From positions 42,175,124-42,239,123 of the forward strand of contig OY757016.1 of NCBI GenBank assembly GCA_963580285.1: a DNA stretch of 64,000 bases, read 5' to 3'. Each line of letters begins with the position of its first letter. Position 1 is the first letter of the stretch. The DNA comes from Lucinisca nassula. Lineage: Eukaryota; Mollusca; Bivalvia; Lucinida; Lucinidae. The translations under genes were made by a program, and so were the position numbers. Below the pieces are notes generated by a model. The model saw only the letters and a list, made by a program, of their open reading frames with translations. It had not been told where the DNA came from and ran no database searches. Shown piece by piece: positions 31,528 to 42,270 of the stretch.

Positions 31528-34049
31528 CCAGTGCTTCAGCTGAAGTGCACGACCCGCCGGATGCTTTTAGCTTTATGAGTGTAACCATATATGGGTATGG
31601 CGGCCATTTTGGTAATGTGACCTGGACCTAAAACGGTTCCCCCAATAAATGCGCCTTATCGTAAGGAGCAAAAATATATCTTATACTTTAGTACTGTATT
31701 CTGAATCGTTTGCAGGATAGAATGCATTCTCACATTTTACAATACAAAAGCATATGTGTCAAAGTTTGACCTAGGCACAAAGAAGGTAAAGGTCAACCCA
31801 GGGTCACCATTTTAGCAATTTATGATGGGCCTACGTCCCAGATGCCATTTATCAAGTTTCGCGGAAATCTGCCCAGTGGTTCTGGAGAAGACTATTTTTG
31901 AAGGGTTTTTACCATATATGGCTTGGCGGCCATTTTGGTCAAGTGACCTGGACCCCATGAGCAAATTTTAGTTTCCCCCATCCCATAGAGGCTCCATATG
32001 AAATTTGACTTCAATCGGCCCAACGGTTTCCGAGGAGAAGCAGTTCGAAAATTTTCACATTTTTCGCCTCGGCGAGGCTATACTAAATGGAATGTAATAT
32101 TTCGCAAGTTCATTGGTTAGATCTCATTGATATCTATCAGTATGCCAAAAATTGTTTAAATATTCCAAGCGGTTAAGTCACTATCACCAATTTTCACAAA
32201 CGGGTTACGGACGGACAGACAGACAGACCATATATGGCTTGGCGGCCATTTTGGTCATGTGACCTGGACCCCATGAGCAAACTTTGGTTTTCCCCATCCC
32301 ATAGAGGCTCCATATGAAATTTGACTTCAATCGGCCCAACGGTTTCCGAGGAGAAGAAGTTCGAAAATGTTCACATTTTTCGCCTCGGCGAGGCTATACT
32401 AAATGGAATGTAATATTTCGCAAGTTCATTGATTAGATCTCATTGATATCTATCAGTATGCCAAAAATTGTTTAAATATTCCAAGCGGTTAAGTCACTGT
32501 CACCAATTTTCACAAAAGGGTTAAGGATTTTTCGCCTCGGCGAGGCTATACTAAATGGAATGTAATATTTCGCAAGTTCACTGGTTAGATCTCATTGATA
32601 TCTATCAGTATGTCAAAAATTGTTTAAATATTCCGAGTGGTTAAGTCACTATCACCAATTTTCACAAACGGGTTACGGATTTTTCGCCTCGGTGAGGCTA
32701 TACTATATGGAATGTAATATTTCGCAAGTTCACTGGTTAGATCTCATTGATATCTATCAGTATGCCAAAAATTGTTTGAATATACCAAGCGATTAAGTAA
32801 CTATCACCAATTTTCACAAACGGGTTACGGACGGAAATAGACAGAACATATATGGCTTGGCGGCCATTTCGGTCATGTGACCTTGACCCCATGAGCAAAT
32901 TTTGGTTTCCCCCATCCCATAGAGGCTCCATATAAAATTTGACTTCAATCGGCCCAACGGTTTCCGCGGAGAAGCAGTTTGAAAATGTATACATTTTTCG
33001 CCTCGGCGAGGCTATACTAAATGGAATGTAATATTTCGCGAGTTCATTGGTTAGATCTCATTGATATCTAACAGTATGCCAAAAATATTTTAAATATTCC
33101 AAGCGGTTAAGTCACTATCACCAATTTTCACAAACGGGTTACGGACGGACAGGCAGACAGACCATATATGGCTTGGCGGTCATTTTGGTCATGTGATCTG
33201 GACCCCATGAGCAAAGTTTGGTTTCCCCCATCCCATAGAGGCTCCATATGAAATTTGACTTCAATCGGCCCAACGGTTTCCGAGAAGAAGCAGTTCGAAA
33301 ATTTTTACATTTTTTCGCCTCGGCGAGGCTATACTAAATGGAATGTAATATTTCGCAAGTTCATTGGTTAGATCTTATTGATATCTATCAGTATGCCAAA
33401 AATTGTTTAAATATTCCAAGCGGTTAAGTCACTATCACCAATTTTCACAAAAGGGTAACGGATTTTTCACCTCGGCGAGGCTATACTAAATGGAATGCAA
33501 TATTTCGCAAGTTCATTGGTTAGATCTCATTGATATCTATCAGTATGCCAAAAATTGTTTAAATATTCCAAGCGGTTAAGTCAGTATCACCAATTTTCAA
33601 AAACGGGTTACGGACAAACAGAGCATATATGGCTTGGCGGCCATTTTGGTCATGTGACCTTAGACCCCATTAGCAAATTTTGGTTTCTGCCATCCCAGAG
33701 AGGCTCCATATGAAATTTGACTTCAATCGGCCCAACGGTTTCCGAGGAGAAGCAGTTCGAAAATTTTCACATTTTTCGCCTCGGCGAGGCTATACTAAAT
33801 GGAATGTAATATTTCGCAAGTTCATTGGTTAGATCTCATTGATATCTATCAGTATGCCAAAAATTGTTTAAATATTCCGAGCGGTTAAGTCACTATCACC
33901 AATTTTCACAAACGGGTTACGGACGGACAGACAGACTGACAGACTGACAGAATGACCGATTGACCGAATGACAGAATGACACGATGATTTTAGGGCACTC
34001 TTAGAAAATCAACCGACTTCAGTCGGTCACTTTTTCTGCGGGTCGTGCA
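31528..34049 (+). mobile_element. ATIR/hairpin element E4, 2.5 kb, inserted in LINE RT
   Basis: Starts (A)CCAGTG, perfect palindrome CTTCAGCTGAAG (31534-31545), left ATIR TGCACGACCCGC (31546-31557). It ends with hairpin CCGAC-TTCA-GTCGG (34013-34026) and right ATIR GCGGGTCGTGCA (34038-34049), a perfect 12-bp complement. The interior has tandem repeats and a (GACGGACAGACAGACTGACA) type tract at 33920-33985. LINE coding resumes immediately with LLEHIVCSNI. Confidence 0.82.
31990..33930 (+). repeat. Tandem repeats of E4 with hairpin GCCTCGGCGAGGC, about 8 copies
   Basis: A 150-bp unit (TTTTCGCCTCGGCGAGGCTA, AAATGGAATGTAATATTTCG, TGATATCTATCAGTATGCCA) alternates with a longer unit carrying GGCTTGGCGGCCATTTTGGT and TCGGCCCAACGGTTTCCGAG. 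Hairpin copies lie near 32065, 32381, 32527, 32686, 32999, 33316, 33469 and 33777. Confidence 0.9.
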
Positions 34050-34895
34050 ATTGCTGGAACATATAGTCTGCTCAAACATCATGGCCCACTTGGACAAACA
34101 TAAACTTTTGTCAGACAGACAACATGCATTTAGGAAAAGGCACAGTTGTGAAACTCAGCTAAGCACAGTTATTTATGACTGAGCAAAAATCTTGGACACA
34201 TTTATTCTGGACTTCGAGAAGGCTTTTGACACCCCTCCTCATGAACTACTTAAATCTTAGTTATTTGGTTATGGAATTGGGGGAAAGACCCTCAAATGGA
34301 TAGATTCCTTTCTTTGCTACTGGAAACAGCGGGTTGTTGTTAATGGTGAATCTTCAGAGTGGGCTCCAGTTTTGTCTGGAGTCCCACAAGGGACCGTTCT
34401 TGGTCCTCTTTTGTACTCCCTGTACATCAATGATATTTCCACTGACATTGACTCAGAAATAAGACTGTTCGCAGATGACTGTGTTTGTTACCGGGAAATT
34501 AGAGATACAGATGTCTCAGTGAAACTTCAGGCTGACATAGATAGATTAGGATGTTGGGCCCGAAAATGGGGCATGAGATTTCAGCCAGTTAAATGCAATA
34601 TTATGCAGATAACTAGGAAGAGATCTAATAAAGTTGAGGCTTCTTACACCTTAGAGGGAACGGTCCTCGAGAATGTGGACTCCATTAAATACCTTGGAGT
34701 GACGATCTCACACAACTTGAGATGGAATACTCATATTAGCAACATGTGTACTAAGGCAACTAGAACGCTTGGTTTCCTGAGGCGAAATCTTCATCAGTGC
34801 CCTCAGGATGTTAAAGAGGCAGCATATAAAGGTCTTGTTCGCCCAATCTTGGAATATGGTAGTTGTATCTGGGACCCCAGTGGAGTGGTCCTTAA
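34050..34895 (+). pseudogene. LINE reverse transcriptase, palm domain
   Basis: LLEHIVCSNIMAHLDKHKLL, ILDFEKAFDT, then SGVPQGTVLGPLLYSLYIND, the catalytic LFADDCVCY box, KCNIMQITRK and IKYLGVTISHNLRWN. Stop codons near 34180 and 34258 break the frame upstream of the ORF that opens at 34372. At 34895 the coding is interrupted by a small MITE. Confidence 0.92.
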
Positions 34896-35208
34896 GAGGT
34901 ATGTACGGAGATGGTTTATGGAACCAGTAACCATGCCAGTCACCATGCAATACGCATGCGCCGACTGGAGTGCTGGCTCCACGTTTTGCATTTCCGGCCT
35001 GATTTCCTACTTTCGATTTATTATTTACGACCAACTGACTGACAACCTGTTCAGCTGAGAATACTAAGTCTTAGGTTTATCAAAGTAATAATTAATTCTC
35101 ATGATCCACACACACTAGAAATAAGACTGTGTCATATGTTAATTTTTACACAATTTGTATTTGTAATCATACATCCTCTATCAGCTGAACCACCTCCGTA
35201 TATACCTC
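34896..35208. mobile_element. 313-bp TTAA-type MITE inserted in LINE
   Basis: Terminal repeats GAGGTATGTACGGAG and CTCCGTATATACCTC (14 of 15). The direct repeat TCCTTAA flanks both ends (34889-34895, 35209-35215). Removing the element and one TCCTTAA copy joins the LINE codons in frame (VVL to NDEIEKV). Superfamily uncertain; a TTAA target would suit piggyBac or Kolobok. Confidence 0.85.
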
Positions 35209-35690
35209 TCCTTAACGATGAAATTGAGAAAGTTCAGAATAAAGAGCTGCTCGATTTGTAACAGGCAATTACTGCTTTGAAACTGGGAGCATGACTGGAA
35301 TACTTGGAAAATTAAAATGGGAGTATCTCAAGGAAAGGAGAAAAGACAGTAGGCTAATCCTTTTATACAAAGGTCTAAAGGGTGCTGCCAACATTCCAAC
35401 AGATGACCTTGTTCCCCCAGCTAGACACTGTAGAAATCACCATTCGTTGGCGTTCCAGACCCTTACTGCAAGAACTGACATTTATAAAGAGTCGTTCTTG
35501 CCTAGAACCATTAGAAATTGGAATGCCCTTCCCGATTCGATTATCTCGACAGCTGAAGGTGCTGATGATTGTGTAGCTAAATTTAACTCTTTGGTTAGAG
35601 CTAGGGACAAACTTCCCACATCACAGGTCCTGGTGTATGAATGTCTTTTGACGTGTCACCAGTAACAATTCTGATTTTGATTCTGATATA
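35209..35690 (+). pseudogene. LINE RT C-terminus and 3' end
   Basis: NDEIEKVQNK, then MTGILGKLKWEYLKERRKDS, LVPPARHCRNHHSLAFQ and ESFLPRTIRNWNALPDSI, the usual C-terminal block of CR1-like RT proteins. Ends at TAA near 35663, then a short 3' tail of TTCTGATT-type repeats. Confidence 0.88.
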
Positions 35691-36120
35691 TATAAACTGC
35701 ACTATTGTTGATGTACGGGGAGACGTTTTACGGCCGCCACACGGCACAACACCAGCTGCAGTGAAGGCAAATAAAAATAAAAAATGAGTTCCTTTAAGAG
35801 CAATGAAAACATTCATAAGAAAGAAGATGGGTCATACTACGTATTTTCGGCTAATAAAGCCTCATCAGTGACCCTGTAATGATCCGGCAACGAAAGCCAG
35901 AGGAAACATAGTGCAATTTTGCGTATTTCGAATAGGCAGTCGATTCAAAAACTGATATACATCAAAATTGGGTCCAAATAATTAAAAACCTGTCTAGAAT
36001 ATGAGTCTAAACCAATAATTTATTTCTGATTTCTCAGAATATTTACGCTGATATCAAAGGACCAAATGTAAAATATAAACTGCACTATGGTTGGTGTACG
36101 GGGAGACGTTTTACGGCCGC
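35691..36120 (-). mobile_element. Hammerhead repeat D, right of the LINE
   Basis: Resumes the split unit at TATAAACTGCACTATTG, passes GGGGAGACGTTTTACGGCCG and GCAGTGAAGGCAAATAAAAA, then a full further unit with a mutated hammerhead. A SINE A copy cuts it at 36120. Confidence 0.85.
35829..35874 (-). ncRNA. Hammerhead ribozyme copy D2 (stem III weakened)
   Basis: Same layout as 21121-21166, with stems I and II intact, but one base of stem III has changed (C to A next to the GAAA core), giving an A-G mismatch. It may be weak or inactive. Confidence 0.85.
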
Positions 36121-36330
36121 TTAGAGGATCTAAGCCTGCCCAGGCAATGAGGTGCGAGTCGGCCCGTCCATGCTTATAAACCCTGTTGGTTTCAATGGGC
36201 GGCAGGGCTTGATATGTCATTTCATTTCAATGTCGGGTAATAGTCCCACAAAATTGGAAGCAACGTCTCCAAAATGACCTTTACAGTGTTGACGGGAACG
36301 TTAAACTTCAAATCAAACAAAACAAAAACC
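36121..36330 (+). mobile_element. SINE A, head-truncated
   Basis: Carries the middle and tail: CCGTCCATGCTTATAAACCC, GCAACGTCTCCAAAATGACC, TTTACAGTGTTGACGGG and a CAAAACAAA end. Confidence 0.8.
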
Positions 36331-36715
36331 GCTCAAAATATCAATGGGGGAATCAAATGGAAAACTAAAATTGTCTATTGCTGATATGGAAAGCTTAAGG
36401 TTGAAATGAAGTAGGTACTAAACTTGATATTTTATTGACGTAATATTATAAAATGCTATTTCTCTATGTATACTATTTAAATAATCACACTCATTAGGAA
36501 CCTTTAGTGTTAAAAAACACACAAAAAACCTGTAAGTTTAGGTTGCCTAGGGCTTCCCTGTAATTATAGTTCACACAGAGGTCACCGTTACATGCCTCTT
36601 TATTTATTTATTTCTGGTTTTAAGAGAAAGAAAGAAACTGGCATGCTGGAAGTAATAAATAAATGGAGTATGATGGTTGAAAGAAAGACAGAAAGACTAA
36701 CGAATGAACGAACGC
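36331..36715. other. No recognised feature
   Basis: AT-rich sequence with short GAAA runs near 36620-36700. No ORF of note. Confidence 0.5.
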
Positions 36716-37142
36716 ATCACGCAAACACGACTGTATAAATTTGAACCCCTTTAACCCCAATTTTATAGAGTAAAACTGAGGTTGACGGGGTATAAATTGT
36801 TTTTCTTATTTCTGCTCAAAACATAGATTATTGGCACTCGTTAGAACTAACGAGTTTCATTACGCAAACACGCCTATACAAATACATTGCCACCTTTATC
36901 GCCGAAAAAAAAATGAAAAAAAATTATGATGAAAAATTGTGATATTTTTCTTATTTCTGCTCAAAATATAGATTGTGGGCACTCGTTAGAACCGCCTCAT
37001 CAAGGCGGTTATAACGAGTACCCACAATCTATATTTTAGAGCAGAAATAGGATAAATAAGGTATACCCCCAGAAACCCCAGTTTTACTATATAAACGTGG
37101 GGTTCAATCGGTTCAAATTTATATAGGCGTGTTTTCGTGATG
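36716..37142. mobile_element. F-family foldback MITEs, one partial and one full
   Basis: The full copy 36857-37142 runs from ACGCAAACACGCCTATAC to TATATAGGCGTGTTTTCGTG with a central AGAACCGCCTC/AAGGCGGTTAT stem. The partial copy 36716-36856 shares the left half. Confidence 0.7.
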
Positions 37143-38157
37143 CCACAATCGATCTTTTGAGCCGTAATACGAAAGAAAGAAAGAATAGAAAAGAAAAAAA
37201 CATTTACCTACTTCTTTGCATTTAGGTTTTACGTCCTCGTCAACAATAGTTTAATTTATTTGAAAGAAAGAAAAGAAAGTAAGAAAGAAACCATACTGGA
37301 ATTAATAAATAAATGAAGTATGATGGTTGAAAGAAAGACTAACGAACAAATGCATCATGTAAACGCGCCTTTATGTTGTTTGTTACTTACTGTGTGTATC
37401 ACTTGTGTCTTTTTATTTTGGATGGCCATATGGCCATTTTGTGGGAAAGTAACTGTCCGTATGGCCTTCCTTTGTTTTGGTCTCCATTATGGTCTGGTCG
37501 CTTAATGTTTGTGTTTCTTTCCCTTTGGTGTCTTTGATGGGTGGAATAAGTTAATTGTATCGATTCCTGATCTTTGTTTTACTTCTACTTTATAATTTTG
37601 AACCAAACTTTTATATAATAAAACTGGGATTTACTGGGCCAACATTGCTTATTTTCTTATTTACTGATCAAAACATAGATTGTTGGCGCTCGTTAGAACC
37701 GCCTCACCGAGGCGATTCTAACGAACATATCAATCTATGTTTTGAGCCGTAATATGGAAGAAAGAAAGAATATAGAAGAAAGAAAAAACAACAACACATT
37801 TATGGCTTCTTTGCACTTAGGTTTTACGTCTTCGTCAACAAAAGTTTAGTTTATTTGAAAGAAAGAAAGAAAGAAAGAAAGAAAGAAGGAAAGAGAAGAC
37901 TCACGAACGCACGGACGAATGCATAATGCAAACACGTATATACAATTTTAGCCCACAGGAACCCATTTTTATATATAAAACTGGTTTACGGAGGTAAACA
38001 TTATTCATATGTCTTCTCATATTAAAAAAGGTACTCGGTAGTTTATTTGAATGGTCAAAAGCCTGGATTGTTGGTACTCATTAGAACCGCCTCGCCGTGG
38101 CGGTTCTAATAAGTGTCCGCAATCTATATTTTGAGAAAAAAAGATTGAATAGAAAAA
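37143..38157. repeat. F-family copies alternating with GAAA microsatellites; Penelope 3' fragment
   Basis: Diverged F copies at 37595-37750 and 37920-38140 and GAAA tracts near 37260 and 37858-37890. A plus-strand Penelope 3' fragment lies at 37368-37592 (TTAATTGTATCGATTCCTGA end). The unit around them, including TTTGCATTTAGGTTTTACGT, recurs at about 450-bp spacing. Confidence 0.6.
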
Positions 38158-39083
38158 ACAAGAGCACCGCAAGCGGTTGCCAACGCTCGTCTGCAGTTTC
38201 TTTTAGAAAACAAAAGTTCTAAGTCAAATCAAATTGCAAGATGGAGTTATAAAACTTGTAGGGAATGTAGCTCTTGTGATGGTGAGTATGTGTATGAAGT
38301 TTCATGAAGGTAGGCCAAATACTTTTGGAAATATGGTCAAGGTTAAGTTTTTTGGTTAATTTTTCGAAAAATAGGTCAAAGTTCAAAGGTCAAGGTCACA
38401 GGTCAAAAAGCGTGGTATGACTGAAAAGGTCTTGTCCCAAGGAACATTCATGTGAAGTTGGAAGGCTCTGTTGTGAATAGTATTGAAATAAGAGACAAAA
38501 ACAATTTAAAAAAACGGAGAGAAAAGGGGAGATAATTCAATCAAATTGCAAGATGGAGTTATAAAACTTGTAGGGAATGTAGCTCTTGTGATGGTGAGTA
38601 TGTGTATGAAGTTTCATGAAGGTGGGCCAAATACTTTTGGAAATATGGTCAAGGTTAAGGTTTTCGGTTAAATTTTCGAAAAATAGGTCAAAGTTCAAAG
38701 GTCGAGGTCACAGATCAAAAGTGTGGTATCACTGAAAAGGTCTTGTCCAAAGGAACATTCATGTGAAGTTTGAAGGCTCTGTTGTGAATAGTATTAAAAT
38801 GAGAGCAAAAAAAGTGTTTCAGAAAAAAATTGGAAAAGGGGAGATAATTCAGCCAAAATCAATAATGTTGTTATGGTCCTTGGTCAAAATGTAGCTCTTC
38901 TGATGATGAGTGTGTGTATGAAGTTTCATGAGGCAAGGTCTAATACTTTTTAAGTTATAGCCAAGGTTAAGTTTTTTTGGAACGACGCAGGACGACACAG
39001 GACGACGCAGGACGACAACGCAGACGCCGGAGTGATGACAATAGCTCGAAAGTTTTTTTTTTTTCAAAAAACAGACGAGCTAA
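38158..39083 (+). mobile_element. ATIR/hairpin element E5, 0.9 kb
   Basis: Starts (A)CAAGAGC, palindrome CCGC-AA-GCGG, left ATIR GCTCGTCTG (about 38184). The interior has two diverged 360-bp repeats containing AGGTCAAAGTTCA and AAAGGTCAAGGTCACAGGTC, then a (GGACGACGCA)n tract. The right ATIR CAGACGAGC lies near 39072-39080 and the element ends GAGCTAA. Flanking F-family sequence (AGAATAGAAAAAA left, CATTTAGCTGCTTCTTT right) is contiguous in paralogues near 37195 and 39690. Confidence 0.75.
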
Positions 39084-40025
39084 AAATCATTTAGCTGCTT
39101 CTTTCTCTTTGCATTTAGGTTTTTCACCCACGACAACAATAGTTAATGTAGAAACGAATCAATGTATGGTGGTTGAATGGTAAAGAAGAAAAAAGGAAGA
39201 GAATACTCACGAACGAGCGCATCATGCAAACAGGCGTCTGTAATTTTGACCCACATGAACCAACTTTTATAGAGTGAAACGGGTTTACTGAGGTAAACAT
39301 TATTCATATTTTATTGCTCAAAAACATAGATTGTTGGTACAAGTTAGAACCGCCTCAGCTAGACGGTCACCACAACAAAGAAAGAATGCTAAAATTAATA
39401 AATAAATGAATGAATGATGGTTGAATGGAAAAGAAAGAAATAAAGAAAGGGAAGACTCACGGACGCACGAACGAACGCATCACGCAAACAGGCCTTTGTA
39501 ATTTCGACCCGCATGAACCCAGTTTTATATAGTGAAACGGGTTTACGGGGGTATACATTATTCACATTGTTTGCTCAAAAACATATATTGTTGGTACACG
39601 GTAGGACCGCTTTAGCGATACAGTTCTAACGAGAAGCCACAATCTATGTTTTTGAGCAGTTATACGAAAGAAAGGAAAGAAAGAAAAAACATTTACAGGC
39701 TTCTTTCTTTTATGCCCTCGTCAGCAATAGTTAAGTTAGAGAAAGAAAGAAAGTAAGAAAGAATGCTGAAATAAATAAATAAATGAATGTATGATGGTTG
39801 AATGGAAATGAAGAAAGAAAGAAAGAGAAGACTCACTAACGCACGAACGAACGCATCACGCAAACACGCCTCTGTAATTTTGACCCGCATGAACACACTT
39901 TTATATAGTTTACCTGCGTATACATTATTCATATCTTTTAACTCAAAACATTAACTGTTGGAGAGACTTACAAGGTAAAACAGTTGGTATACGGTAGAAC
40001 TGCCTCAGCTCCAATAGTTAGTGGG
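39084..40025. repeat. F-family foldbacks with GAAA tracts, continued
   Basis: F copies near 39215-39370, 39475-39660 and 39845-39970, separated by AAAGAAAGAAAGAAA runs and ATAAATAAATGAATG segments. Confidence 0.6.
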
Positions 40026-40446
40026 ATATCTTGCTGACAAGATCTTATCATTTTTTTTCAAAGGGCAACGCTTAAAAGGGGCATAATACGGACGAGGAAA
40101 AAAAAAAACGCGTCAGCTATTTTTTTCATGAGAAATTCATATATGAAATTTCAAAACCCTAGTATACACGGTTCTAAAGTTATGCTATACAACACAAAGC
40201 ATACATTGTACAAATACCCAAGGTGACAAAGGGTCATAACTCACGAAGTATTTTTCGGAAATTAGTCAAAAGTTAATCAGGTCATCTACTCATCACCATC
40301 AATCTATACGCCAACTTTTAAGGCTCTAGCTCCTATAATTTTTGAGTGATTTTATCAATTATTTTTCTAAGGGCAATAACTCTTGAAAGGGGCATAATCC
40401 GGATGAGACAAAATTTCGCGTTGTGGAATTCATGTATGAAATTTCA

Positions 40447-40875
40447 TAATAGAAGGGAAGGCAATGGTCAGGAATCGATACAATTAACACATAGCTCCCA
40501 TCAGAGACACCAAATGGAAAGAATCATAAAATGAAATAACTAGACCCTAATGGAAACATCAATAGCGGAAAGCCAAAAGGACAGTTACTTTCCCACAAAA
40601 TGGCCAACTGGCTATGCAAAACAAAATAAAAAATTACAAGCGATACACACACTCAAAGACAAACCGTAACAAAAATAAACCACGAAATGGAACGATAAGT
40701 GAAACAAATACCAATGAGGGTGGTGGCCTGGGAGGCTTAAGTCGATTTTACGCGGCCTCAATCCTCGCCCTTACTTCCGTCGCGATTTAGGCAAAAATGA
40801 TTTGTTCAATCCGCATGAATGCCTCCTTACTCATCAGTGCAACATCTCCGAGAACATATATATCCGAGAACACAA
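40447..40875 (-). mobile_element. Penelope-like 3' fragment B2
   Basis: Matches the 3' region at 22391-22970 (AATGGTCAGGAATCGATACA to CATCAGTGCAACATCTCCGA). It is inserted in the host unit after ATGAAATTTCA. Confidence 0.75.
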
Positions 40876-40984
40876 CGATATGTTGCTGACAAGATTTTAT
40901 CATTTGTTTTTTCAAAGGGCAATAACTCTTGAAAGGGGCGTGTAATCCGGATGAGAAAAAATACGTGTCAGCTATTTTTCCAAG

Positions 40985-41320
40985 AGTAATCCATACATGG
41001 AATTTTAAAATAGAAGTAGAGGCAATGATCAGGAATCGATACAATCAACCCACAGCTCCCATCAGAGACACCAAAGGGAAAGACACACAAACATGAAACA
41101 AGAGACTCTATCGGAAACACCAACAGCGGAAAGCCAAAAGGACAGTTACTTTCCCACAAAATGGCCAAAAGGCTATCCAAAATAAAATAACATAAGCAAC
41201 ACAAACACCCAAAGACAAACCATAACAAAAATAAACCGCGACAGAAAAACCGCCTTGGAACGGTCAGCGCAAACGAATTCCACTGGGGGCTTTAATCGAT
41301 TTTACGTGGCCACAATCCTA
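40985..41320 (-). mobile_element. Penelope-like 3' fragment B3
   Basis: Same family; begins AAAATAGAAGTAGAGGCAAT. It interrupts the next host unit at essentially the same site as B2; the host resumes CCTAGCATACACGGTTC. Confidence 0.75.
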
Positions 41321-41537
41321 GCATACACGGTTCTAAAGTTATGCTATTCATAAAACGCGTAACGGACGGACCGACGGACGAACGACCCAGAAGCAATATG
41401 CCCCTCCAACTTCTTTGACGTTGTTGGGCATAAAAATGGGATGAAACGAACGGGCGAACGGACGGGCATAGACATTGCCCTTAAATCTTAAATCGAGGTG
41501 TGAAGACGTTTGCTGTAATCTTTATCTTATCAAAAGC

Positions 41538-41539
<2 letters not shown>

Positions 41540-41614
<75 letters not shown>

Positions 41615-41934
41615 TCGGGTTTAACGTCGCTTTCAACAATTTTTCAGTCATATCACGACGGTGTCTGGTTTCGACAGGGAGCTCAATGCTCACTTTTATA
41701 GTGCTGCCTCACTGAAGTATCATGTCCCAGACACATTACATGATACCACACCCAGTCACATTATCCTGACACTGGGTCGACCAGTCCTAGCTCTACCCCG
41801 TAAATCTGAGTGCCAAGCGAGGAGCAGCTAGTACCATTTTTAACGACTTTGGTATGTAGCGGCCCGGGATCGAACCCGTGACCTCCCGTTCCCCGGAGCG
41901 GACACTCTACCAACTGAGCTATCGGGGCCGGTAA
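41540..41934 (-). mobile_element. tRNA-derived SINE S1, copy 2, long (AC)n tail, 14-bp TSD
   Basis: Near-identical body to 4765-5102, with A box GATAGCTCAGTTGGTAGAG and B box GGTTCGATCCC. The target duplication CTTATCAAAAGCGG at 41526-41539 and 41935-41948 is perfect. The tail is about 36 AC units (41540-41611), against 8 in copy 1. Confidence 0.92.
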
Positions 41935-41956
41935 CTTATCAAAAGCGGGCACAAAC

Positions 41957-42270
41957 AAAATAGAAATAGAGGCAATGATCAGGAATCGATACAATCAACC
42001 CACAGCTCCCATCAGGGACACCAAAGGGAAAGAAATACAAACATGAAACAACATACCCTAATGGAAATATCAATACCCTAATGGAAATATCAATAGGACA
42101 ATTACTTTCCCACAAAATGGCCAATAGGCTATCCAAAATACACAAACACACAAAGACAAACCATAACAAAAATAAACCGCGATAGAAGAACCACCCTGGA
42201 ACGGTCAGTGGAAACGAATACCACTGGGGGGGGGGGGGGGGGGGGGGGGCTTAAATCGATTTTACGTTAA
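41957..42270 (-). mobile_element. Penelope-like 3' fragment B4, with G22 run
   Basis: AATGATCAGGAATCGATACA start and TTAAATCGATTTTACGT end. The CACTGGGGGG segment is expanded to an uninterrupted G run at 42226-42249. Confidence 0.75.

Larger units (their letters stand above)
21361..35690 (+). mobile_element. CR1-like LINE, about 3.7 kb, split by four insertions
   Basis: LINE segments: 21361-22390, 24170-24948, 30935-31527, 34050-34895 and 35209-35690. The order is 2A-like leader, PHD fingers, APE endonuclease, linker, reverse transcriptase, short 3' repeats (TTCTGATTTTGATTCTGA). That 3' end fits the CR1 group, whose tails are short tandem octamers. The whole LINE sits inside one hammerhead repeat unit. 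Coding is broken by frameshifts and stops (for example TAA at 31318, and stops near 34180 and 34258). Confidence 0.88.
40026..41440 (+). repeat. Locally repeated unit (ACAAGATCTTATCA...) with two Penelope inserts
   Basis: The unit includes CAAAGGGCAATAACTCTTGA, GAAATTCATATATGAAATTT and CTAGTATACACGGTTCTAAA. Copies begin near 40026, 40330 and 40880. The last ends with a GGACGGACCGACGGACG tract, a CCTCCAAC/GTTGTTGG hairpin and GGGCATAA at 41424-41431. That 3' end resembles the ATIR/hairpin elements, but no matching 5' end was found. Confidence 0.5.

Noticed and set aside
31546..34049. E4 as a cut-and-paste TIR transposon
   Set aside because: The 12-bp inverted repeat is 18 bp inside the left border but terminal on the right, and no target duplication of more than one or two bases is seen.
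34372..35058. 228-codon ORF as a host gene
   Set aside because: It is LINE reverse transcriptase (FADD box), and its last 55 codons come from an inserted MITE.
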